DNA of 6,849 bases from Actinomycetes bacterium (GTDB lineage: Bacteria; Actinomycetota; Acidimicrobiia; Acidimicrobiales; RAAP-2): NCBI GenBank assembly GCA_021807965.1, contig JAKBCI010000095.1, forward strand, positions 1 through 6,849. Reading direction: 5' to 3'. Both the position numbers and the translations under genes were made by a program. Positions 1-6,400 of this stretch are shown one piece after another. The notes beneath the pieces are model-generated. The model was given only the letters and a program-made list of their open reading frames with translations. It made no database searches and was not told the DNA's origin. Position 1 is the stretch's first letter. Every line of letters starts with the position of its first letter.

Positions 1-66
1 CGACCCTGAGCGCGCGCGACGTAGGCTTAGTGTCGTTTTATGCGCGGAGCTTCACGCGGAAGTCCC

Positions 67-110
67 GCCCTCGTAGCTCAGGGGATAGAGCATCGGTTTC
101 CTAAACCGGT
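67..110 (+). pseudogene. 5' half of tRNA-Arg (anticodon CCU), truncated after the anticodon stem
   Basis: The sequence folds as the first half of a bacterial tRNA. It has a seven-base acceptor 5' strand (67-73), TA at positions 8-9, a D-stem GCTC/GAGC (76-79 with 88-91) and D-loop AGGGGATA. The anticodon stem 93-97 pairs with 105-109 around the loop TTCCTAA, giving anticodon CCT, arginine. After base 110 no T-arm (TTCRA loop) and no strand complementary to the acceptor are found, so this cannot make a working tRNA. Site-specific integration at a tRNA gene, or a later deletion, would leave such a half. A TAGGCT at 22-27 might be the old -10 box, but this is weak. Confidence is high for the tRNA half and moderate for its being an attachment-site remnant. 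Confidence 0.75.
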
Positions 111-441
111 TACTCGTGCCTGAATAACCACCCAAGAAACCCTGAAAAGGCAAGGGATTACTGGAAAAGTTCCTATTTCTAAGGCCTGTGAGATTCCCGA
201 CTTCACCCCACAAATCACGGCAATTCGTCACCAATGTTGTGCTGAGGTTGTGCTGGCTTCCTGCTGAAGAAGATCGCTAACCCTAGTGGCAGTCGTCGGC
301 GGTGCACCCGACATCGGTCGACAAGGACTCACATCTGGCCGGTCTCAACCGGCGTGCTCGGCTGACTGCCCTCCGTTGCGACTATTTCCGTGTAGAGGAT
401 GTTGTGGAGTTCGGATTCTATTTAAACCATTCGGACACCCC
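111..441. other. gene-free stretch between the tRNA half and the end of tyrS
   Basis: No convincing coding region is present on either strand. The first part (about 120-240) is visibly richer in A and T than its surroundings. It is followed by the 11-base-period repeat at 236-266 and by a perfect six-base-pair inverted repeat with a CTCA loop at 338-353 (GCCGGT/ACCGGC). The inverted repeat has no T-run, so it is not a classical intrinsic terminator, although it lies about 90 bases past the tyrS stop. The stretch may be the arm region of an attachment site, which is inference. Confidence 0.4.
236..266. repeat. tandem short direct repeat with 11-base period
   Basis: GTTGTGCTG occurs at 236-244 and again, exactly, at 247-255. 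A degenerate third unit (TTCCTGCTG, six of nine bases the same) falls at 258-266, so all three are spaced 11 bases apart, about one helical turn. Such in-phase direct repeats beside a tRNA-derived junction resemble arm-type sites for a tyrosine integrase or sites for an excisionase. A chance repeat is possible because the unit is short. Confidence 0.45.
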
Positions 442-1677
442 TCAACTGCCCACGATCCGAAAGAAACGCCGCGGACCAACCTTGATGAGCGAAGGCGAGT
501 TAATGACTGCATCATCAGCATCGACCTTCACGTCATTGACCATCACCGCGCCGCCCGAAAGGAGACGACGGGCCGCCGATTTCGAGTTGGCTGCACCAAT
601 TGCAACGAGCGCATCCACTAGTCCGAGGGGGAACGTGATACTGGTCTGAACGACATCATCGGGCACGAGACCACGCTGGTGAGTGTTCTCAAAAGCCGCC
701 TGCGCTTCGTCAGCCGCTCGTACTCCGTGGTACAGGGAGACGAGATGATGGGCGAGTTGCTTCTTCGCCACCATTGGGTGGAGTTCACCGCGTTCGACCT
801 GGTATCTGAAGGCGACCACATCGTCATGGGGCCAATTGGTGACGAGGCCGAGCCACTGGATCATCGTCTCGTCCGAGACGCTCATGATCTTGCCGAATTG
901 TTCGTTGGGTGCTTCAGTGAGTCCAACGTAGTTTCCTCGTGACTTCGACATTCGCTCGACCCCGTTGGTGCCAACCAGAATTGGAAACGTGAGGGCGACA
1001 CAGGGGGGCTGACCGAACGCTTCTTGAAGCTTGGCCCCGGCGAGGATGTTGAAGAGCTGCTCGGTGGCGCCGAGTTGCACATCGGCTTCAAGATGCACGG
1101 CGTCGAAGCCCTGTAGGAGGGCGTAAAAGAACTCGTGAAGCCCGATGGGTTCGCTACGGTCGATCCGCAGGCGGTAGTTGTCCCGGGCGAGGAACTGTTG
1201 CACCGTGAAATTGGAAGCGAGCTCCAGCGCGTCAGTGAGCGTGAGACCACTTAACCAGTCGCCGTTGGCGACGACGTGGGTCTTTTCGCGATCAAGAATG
1301 GTGAAGCACTGCTCGCCGTAACTCTGGGCCGCCGCCGTGGTCTCGGTTGGCGTCTTGCGTGGTCTGCCGGATGCTCGATCACTGGTGTCGCCGATCGTGG
1401 CCGTCATCGTGCCAACGACGACGGTGACGTCGTGGCCGAGGTCTTGGAACTGGCGAAGTTTGCGGAGCGTGATCGAATGACCGAGATGGAGATCCGGCGC
1501 GCTCGGGTCGTAACCCGTGTACACGCGAAGCGGGCGCTGCTTTTCAGCCGCCTGCTCGAGGCGTTTACGAAGCCGTTCACCCATCGCACGCTTGAGCTGG
1601 TCGTCACCGAACTCCGAGCCGTGCATCAGCACCTCGAGTTGGCTGTCGATTCCTTGTTGGGAGGATTCGATGGGCAT
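442..1677 (-). CDS. tyrS: tyrosyl-tRNA synthetase (TyrRS)
   Basis: This cytoplasmic class I synthetase charges tRNA-Tyr with tyrosine using ATP. The 411-residue protein has the usual family length. The HIGH signature is HLGH at 64-67, within DPSAPDLHLGH. The KMSKS signature reads RMSKS at 242-246, in VERMSKSRGNYVGL. The tyrosine pocket region carries Y185, Q189 and D192 (FYALLQGFD), and a C-terminal S4-type RNA-binding domain spans about 346-408. The segment usually written ELGGTDQ reads QLGATEQ (201-207), a mild departure from the commonest form. The ATG at 1677 is well supported by AGGAG five bases upstream. The gene stands alone, runs towards the tRNA-Arg half and is divergent from the toxin-antitoxin operon. 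Whether it is the only tyrS of the host or an extra element-borne copy cannot be told here. Confidence 0.95.
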   Translation of the reverse strand: MPIESSQQGIDSQLEVLMHGSEFGDDQLKRAMGERLRKRLEQAAEKQRPLRVYTGYDPSAPDLHLGHSITLRKLRQFQDLGHDVTVVVGTMTATIGDTSDRASGRPRKTPTETTAAAQSYGEQCFTILDREKTHVVANGDWLSGLTLTDALELASNFTVQQFLARDNYRLRIDRSEPIGLHEFFYALLQGFDAVHLEADVQLGATEQLFNILAGAKLQEAFGQPPCVALTFPILVGTNGVERMSKSRGNYVGLTEAPNEQFGKIMSVSDETMIQWLGLVTNWPHDDVVAFRYQVERGELHPMVAKKQLAHHLVSLYHGVRAADEAQAAFENTHQRGLVPDDVVQTSITFPLGLVDALVAIGAANSKSAARRLLSGGAVMVNDVKVDADDAVINSPSLIKVGPRRFFRIVGS

Positions 1678-1681
1678 ACTT

Positions 1682-1687
1682 TCTCCT
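1682..1687 (-). promoter_or_regulatory. strong ribosome binding site of tyrS
   Basis: On the minus strand AGGAGA lies directly before the ATG, with four bases between. This near-perfect Shine-Dalgarno sequence fixes the tyrS start. A six-base-pair hairpin (1689-1707) sits one base upstream of it, so access to the site could be influenced by leader folding. Confidence 0.75.
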
Positions 1688-1688
1688 G

Positions 1689-1788
1689 TCTTGGATGATC
1701 GCCAAGAGGGAGACCCAGAGGAAGCAAGAGCCGCCCTAATGGCGGCTCGGAAACACGGGTGTGCTCGACTTACCGCCCCGAAGGACGG
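1689..1788 (-). promoter_or_regulatory. tyrS 5' leader with three stem-loops (possible regulatory leader)
   Basis: Read on the minus strand, three hairpins lie in series before tyrS. The first (1788-1773) is CCGTCC/GGGCGG closed by a TTCG tetraloop. The second (1748-1728) has a perfect eight-base-pair stem GAGCCGCC/GGCGGCTC with a five-base loop. The third (1707-1689) is TCTTGG/CCAAGA with a seven-base loop, just before the Shine-Dalgarno site. The 5' arm of the first can also pair with the 3' arm of the second (CCGTCC with GGGCGG), so mutually exclusive folds are possible. No T-box sequence is seen. That this leader controls tyrS is inference. Confidence 0.4.
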
Positions 1789-2134
1789 CTATACGAACGG
1801 ATGCTTGGGCCACGTGTCACAACCTAACTGTACTCGTACCAGCGGCGGACTGCGTGTCCAGTTTTCGAGCGTCGTCCACACGACGGACCTGGGGCTTAGC
1901 CGCACGGCGCGAGCACCACCATCCCCGAGGTTGGTGGATCAGTTCGTCGAAATGCAAGAGGAGACAACAAGATTTCAAGAGCGAGGTGCGCAACAGTATC
2001 CGGTGCAGATCTGAATCACGACGACGCCTGAGAAGTGAGGGCCGATCGGCTCGGCGTTCCGTTCGCCCGCTACGGGGACTTAACTGCTCGCGTGCTAGTC
2101 GCGAGGCACCACGGCCAGGGGTTAGGCGTAGGGG

Positions 2135-2149
2135 CTGATTCTGTATCAG
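2135..2149. promoter_or_regulatory. interrupted palindrome, candidate operator of the toxin-antitoxin operon
   Basis: CTGAT and its reverse complement ATCAG flank five bases, 131 bases before the antitoxin start. Antitoxins with an HTH domain usually repress their own operon by binding such palindromes, so this is a candidate operator. The arms are short and the distance is large, which keeps confidence low. Confidence 0.2.
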
Positions 2150-2154
2150 TGTCG

Positions 2155-2259
2155 TACGCTGCTGAGATCTTTAAGCCCGACGGCTCAGGTCGAACTTTAC
2201 GCACAAACGGGGATGCCGATGTCACACGACGCGGCCTTAACCCAATTACGCTGTCTGAG
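2155..2259. repeat. imperfect direct repeat upstream of vapB45-like gene
   Basis: TACGCTGCTGAG at 2155-2166 recurs as TACGCTGTCTGAG at 2247-2259, differing by one inserted T, with starts 92 bases apart. Each copy begins with TACGCT, which fits a TAnnnT -10 box. The second would start transcription close to the antitoxin ribosome site. Either a duplicated promoter element or a protein-binding site is possible. Confidence 0.3.
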
Positions 2260-2270
2260 GTAGGTGGAAA

Positions 2271-2275
2271 AGGGG
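2271..2275 (+). promoter_or_regulatory. ribosome binding site setting the antitoxin GTG start
   Basis: AGGGG within GGAAAAGGGG lies five bases before GTG 2281. No comparable site precedes the upstream in-frame GTG at 2035, so this site decides between the 231- and 313-residue versions. Confidence 0.55.
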
Positions 2276-2280
2276 ACACG

Positions 2281-2976
2281 GTGAACAGTGACCAGCGCTT
2301 TGAAGTGCCCCTCTACACAGCAAGTGAGGTGGCTCGCTACCTCAGTGTGCCGCCTTCGACCTTCAACAGTTGGATTAATGGCTACGTACGTCATCGCCCT
2401 GAAGGACGAGAGACGAACGCTGCACCTGTGATTTCCGTGGTCCACGCGGGGCGCGGCCAGCCCACTTTGCCTTTCGCGAGTCTCGCGGAGGGCATGGTGT
2501 TGGCAGGGTTCCGCCGAGCAGGCGTCTCGTTGCAGCACATTAGGAAAGCGGTGACAGTGCTGCGCGATGAACTGGGCCTAGAGCACGTCCTCGCCTCACA
2601 AAAGCTCTTCACAGATGGCGCGCAAATCTTGTATGACTACGCCCGAGAAGTTGACGATCGGGAGATATTGACCGTGGTTGTGACCGGCCAGAGAGTATTT
2701 CAGCCCGTCGTGAACGAGTACTTGATACGGATCTCCTACGACACGCTTGGTTGGGCGTCGCGGGTGGTACTTCCGATTACAAAGGAACCCCTCATCGAAT
2801 GTGACCCGGAGCGTGCCTTCGGGCAGCCCTTGTTTATAGGAAATGGTGCGCCAATGGAGTCCGTGGTCCGACGATTCCAGGCGGGAGAGGCCATTCGTGC
2901 AGTGGCACGGGACTTCGATCTCGCCCCTAGCGTCGTCGAACAAGTCATTCGTGCCTCGCTCGCGCGCGCCGCTTAG
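2281..2976 (+). CDS. VapB45-like antitoxin (HTH plus DUF433 domain)
   Basis: The 231-residue protein resembles mycobacterial VapB45 (Rv2018) in domain order and, from memory, in length. An N-terminal MerR-like helix-turn-helix is seen at about 12-34 (YTASEVARYLSVPPSTFNSW), and a C-terminal DUF433 domain at about 172-228 (ECDPERAFGQPLF followed by FQAGEAIRAVARDFDL). The HTH would bind the operon's own operator. The C-terminal part would bind and silence the partner toxin. The GTG at 2281 is chosen because AGGGG lies five bases upstream and because the conserved part begins a few residues later. The frame stays open upstream to a GTG at 2035, but that extension looks non-coding. The gene overlaps the toxin gene by 26 bases, so the two are almost certainly co-transcribed and translationally coupled. 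The family assignment is by recognition and was not checked by a search. Confidence 0.8.
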   Translation: MNSDQRFEVPLYTASEVARYLSVPPSTFNSWINGYVRHRPEGRETNAAPVISVVHAGRGQPTLPFASLAEGMVLAGFRRAGVSLQHIRKAVTVLRDELGLEHVLASQKLFTDGAQILYDYAREVDDREILTVVVTGQRVFQPVVNEYLIRISYDTLGWASRVVLPITKEPLIECDPERAFGQPLFIGNGAPMESVVRRFQAGEAIRAVARDFDLAPSVVEQVIRASLARAA

Positions 2977-3376
2977 CGACCCTCGCTTCCTGCTAGATCG
3001 CAGCGTGGGGCGCTACGTCGTTGCCGAGGGAATGCAGGCCGACGGCTTCGAAGTGGAGACACTCGCGTCGCTCTATGGCGAACAACGCGCCCAGGAGGTG
3101 AAGGACGAGGAGTGGTTGCAAGCCGCCGGCACCGACGGATTCGTCGTCATCACAGCTGACTCAGCCATACGCCGCCGACCAAGTGAAATTGCGGCGGTCG
3201 AGCTCTACGGCGTCAAGATGTTCTGCATTGCCAACGGCCACCTCACGGGTCCTAATCAATTGGCCCTCGTTCGTCAACACATGCCACGAATACTGCGTGA
3301 AGCGCGAACGTCGGGGCCGTGGATTTGGAGTCTGAGCGCGAGTGCCGTGAAGCGGGTGTGGCCGCGCGCAAATTGA
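2951..3376 (+). CDS. VapC45-like toxin (PIN-like ribonuclease domain)
   Basis: The 141-residue protein follows the antitoxin in the order and spacing seen for VapBC45. It matches that toxin group in its N-terminal acid block FLLDRSVGR (D16), a KDEEW motif (52-55), and a VVITADSAIRRRP segment (D70) followed by a short alpha/beta tail. The acidic residues D16, D52-E54 and D70 are the likely metal ligands. Proteins of this type are thought to be Mg-dependent RNases that stop growth when not bound by the antitoxin. The GTG at 2951 is the only start that fits the domain edge. It lies inside the antitoxin gene, has a weak ribosome site, and probably depends on translation of the antitoxin. An in-frame ATG at 2843 would add 36 poorly conserved-looking residues. 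No lesion is seen, so the toxin should be active. Confidence 0.75.
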   Translation: MPRSRAPLSDPRFLLDRSVGRYVVAEGMQADGFEVETLASLYGEQRAQEVKDEEWLQAAGTDGFVVITADSAIRRRPSEIAAVELYGVKMFCIANGHLTGPNQLALVRQHMPRILREARTSGPWIWSLSASAVKRVWPRAN

Positions 3377-3449
3377 ATCGATTGGGGTTTCTGAAGGTTC
3401 TCTGGTCACTGCCAACTAGAGCCCCAGTGGTGGGTATAGGGACGGCGAG
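3377..3449. other. convergent intergenic gap
   Basis: The gap of 73 bases separates the toxin stop (TGA, 3374-3376) from the relaxase stop (TAA on the minus strand, 3450-3452). A weak inverted repeat CACTG/CAGTG (3407-3411 with 3425-3429) could slow transcription from either side, but there is no T-run and the stem is only five base pairs. Confidence 0.3.
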
Positions 3450-6400
3450 TTAGCGGTCGAGCCCAAACTCCAGAGTCGGTTGATCCAAGGATTCGTCAGC
3501 CGACAAGACATAAGTCGGTTTCTCCGGTATGTCCTCGACCACACTGAGTGTGCGGGCTCGCTGGGCGGCATCCAGTACACGACCGCGTTGGGACACTTGT
3601 TCGTGACTGACAAGCGAATCGTCGAGGATAGTGACGGGGGTATCGATTCCCCAACGGTCAAAGTAAGCAGCGCCAGCGGCGACCTCTCCTACCCATTGTT
3701 CGTGCAGTTCGTCCGTTATGGGAACGTCGCCGAATCCCTGCACCCATGCGTCACCACGTTCAATAGCGATCGTGGCGAGTTCGTGGGCTCGCTGCTCGAT
3801 TGCGGCAGCACGAACATTGATCGCGAGGACGACGTCGGGGTCGGTGATCCCGGTTGGGCGGGGGAAGAGGCGGGCTACGGGTTCGGTTGCCGGTTGGCTG
3901 AGGTAGCCCACGTCGGTCACGTAGCGTTCGATGCGGTGGTGCAAGACACTGGCCACGTCGTCGGCGTCCTCGAACGAACGACCCATGACGAGGATTGGCA
4001 GTTCGGTGTGAACGTCGAAGCCTCGATTCTCTGCGTCTCGTAGTTGTGCGAGCAGCGCTCCGTACGCGGGGGAGGCCTTGACCTGCGTCTGCTCGACATC
4101 GCTGAGTCCCGATCGGCTGAGCACCTCATCCCAGCGTGGACCTTCAGCCATTGCCACGATGGTGTCGTATTCGGCGACGAGTGCGGCAATTGACTGGGTC
4201 TGGGACCGACGGATCACGTCGGTGGCGGACACGTCGGCACCTTCGTGGCGCAGTGCGCCGGCGAGCACTTCGAGAGCGGTCGGATTCTCGGTCAGTTCGT
4301 CATGACCGGTGTCGGGATCGGGGTCGTAGTGCGTGTCGACGTAGAGGTGGTTGGCCTCCGAGCCTCGCGTTAGGGCCACGTAGAGCACCTCACGGGTGGT
4401 GGTCGGGCTCACGAACGCGTGGGCGGTGTCCACGGTTCGCCCTTGCGCGCGATGGACGGTCGTGGCGTAGGCGAGATCGATGTGCTCGGCGACATAGCTG
4501 GCCGGCAGGACCACCGAGCCGAAACCGTCTGTTCGGGTGACGGTCATGGAGCCGTCCGGATGCGTCGCCGAGACGGTCCACACGTCACCGTTCTTGACCC
4601 AGCCCGTCTCCGTCTTCAGCCGTCGGTCGTTCTCGCGCGTCACGACGAGGTCGTTGGCGCCGGCGGTCATGGCTCCCGCGACCTCAACCCCTTCGTCAAC
4701 GACCGCGCCGCTGGCGACTCGCGCGGCCCGAGCACGAGTGTTGAGTTCGCATACGGTCGCGGTGTCCCCGGCGAGCATCAACGAAATCAAACCTCGTTCA
4801 GTGTCGGCCCGCCACGCGTCGTAGAGGGCGTCGAGCATCTTGTCGCGAGTGCCGTCTGTGATCCGCCCGTGGTTCGCGTACGCGCTAAGGGCCGACGTTG
4901 ATCCGTTACGGACGCCGAGACTGGCCTCCTTTTCCCACGCGGCCGCAAAGCGACGAACGTCCGCCAGTGTCGGGGCGTTGTCGCCCCGGTCGCGCACGAG
5001 GGTGCGAAACATTCCGCCGGCGTCCACGCTCGAGAGTTGCGCCCCGTCACCGACGAGGACCACCTTGGCTCGTGCATCGAGTGCGGCGGACTTGAGTTCA
5101 TCGAGGGCGAACGTGGACGCGAGACTCGCCTCGTCGACCACCACGAGTTGTCCGGCTTGAAGGGTCCAACGAGAGAGGGCATCTTCGCGACTGGCGATGT
5201 TCGCGAGGAGTCGCGGACTCGGTACGCGGCCGGTGCGTTCGATGAGTCGGACCTTTTCCCGTAACTTCGCGAGTTCGCGCGAGCGCTGGCCACGCTGGCG
5301 GTGCTCGTAGAGCCATTTGGCGAGATTGTCGGTTTCGATACCCATGTCATCACCCAGGACCTCGGCCGCCGCCGCGGATGGTGCGAGTCCAATGACTGAA
5401 CCGGCGCCGTGCTCGGCTTCCCAGGCGGCACGCAGCCCGGCCATGGCGGTTGACTTACCGGTGCCCGCGGGACCCACCAGAAGATCGAGGACCCGGCCGG
5501 AGGTGGTGATCTGCTCGACGGCGAGGGCCTGGTCGAGCGAGAGCGTGAAGGCCTTGCCGGGTAGTGGTCGCTCCGTGATGGTGGCCATGGTCGCGTGTGA
5601 CACGACCGCAGCGTCAGTGCGCTGGCCCGCGTCGAGTAGCCGCGACTCGGCGTCGAGCAGCGTCGTGGTGGTGTAGAGCCAGTGGCCGGCCCCTCGGAAC
5701 TTCGAGGTGCCGTCGACGCGAAGCAAGAAGCGTGGCGTGTGGTGAAAGTCGGGCGTGGTGATGGGAAGCGCCTGGGCGATGGCGAGATCGGTGGCCCGGG
5801 CCGCCGTCTCAATCCGCTCTGTCGGATCGGTGAAACGAATGCCCTGGATCTGGCGAAAGACCTCCGCCTGGACGTTGGCGCGAGAGAACGTCGGGCGCTT
5901 CGAGCTCACGACCTCCAGTGCCGTTGTCGCGATGTCGAGCAGGATCTCGTCCTCGAACTGTGCGTTCGTAAAGGCGGGAACGTCGCGGCCGCCTAGTTCG
6001 TGCACCCACGCCGTGGGCTCAGTGTCGAGGTAGGGGGTGGCGCGCGAGGTCCATTCCTTGGTTAGGTCACCGAGGCCGACTCCTCTCTTCGCCCGTCGGG
6101 TGGCGAGGGTGGCCGTCTGGCGCAGTTTGAGTACTTCAACGTCGGTGGGGGCACGGTGGTGATCCTCCTCGAACTGGGTAATGAGTCGATCCTTAGCGAC
6201 CATAATCGCGGTCGTGCGAGTGGAGAACTCCTCCATGAGACGCTGCGAGACGTCGGCGATCTCCCACTTCGGGGCGGGACTGGAACGCCGAGCGTGGGCG
6301 TCCCAGTCCCAGCCGAGTTCGGTGGTGAGCAGGTCCGAAAGGACGCCCTGGTGCATCTCGGAGAGCATCACGGTCGAGGCGAAGAGACCTCGACTATCGA

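Larger units (their letters stand above)
1708..2280. other. long gene-free stretch between divergent tyrS and vapB45-like genes
   Basis: No frame here encodes a recognisable protein. The open frame upstream of the antitoxin start has low-complexity, arginine-rich content and no ribosome site, so it is treated as non-coding. The stretch holds two of the tyrS leader hairpins, a perfect 10-base palindrome GCCGATCGGC at 2041-2050, an interrupted palindrome CTGAT-N5-ATCAG at 2135-2149, and an imperfect direct repeat (2155-2166 and 2247-2259). Promoters for both divergent units must lie here, but no -35/-10 pair is good enough to call. Confidence 0.45.

Noticed and set aside
52..234. Small minus-strand open frame of 60 codons
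   Set aside because: It needs a TTG start, has no ribosome site, and runs through the tRNA half, so it is a chance frame.
67..430. Group I intron inside the tRNA-Arg gene (such introns are known in tRNA-Arg(CCU) of some bacteria)
   Set aside because: The break is after the anticodon stem rather than in the loop, no intron core pairings were evident, and no T-arm plus acceptor 3' strand follows. GTTCGGATTC near 407-416 has the wrong loop base and no flanking stem.
1708..1800. T-box riboswitch upstream of tyrS
   Set aside because: AGGGCGGCTC only loosely resembles the T-box core. There is no UGGN bulge that would pair with the tRNA-Tyr end, and no stem I with specifier was found.
1827..1860. 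tyrS promoter TGGACA-N16-TACGAG on the minus strand
   Set aside because: The -35 match is fair but the -10 lacks the final T. Several equally poor pairs exist nearby, so no promoter is called.
1517..2014. Plus-strand open frame overlapping the start of tyrS
   Set aside because: Most of its first half is antisense to tyrS, with Ser/Arg-rich composition and no ribosome site.
2035..2280. N-terminal extension of the antitoxin from an upstream GTG
   Set aside because: There is no ribosome site, the residues look random, and the family length fits the start at 2281.
3407..3429. Bidirectional terminator in the convergent gap
   Set aside because: The stem has five base pairs with a 13-base loop and no T-run on either side.
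4787..5812. Long minus-strand frame of 341 codons within the relaxase gene
   Set aside because: It lies in another frame of the same strand and its Pro/Ser/Arg-rich content is typical of a shadow in a GC-rich gene. The relaxase frame holds all conserved motifs.
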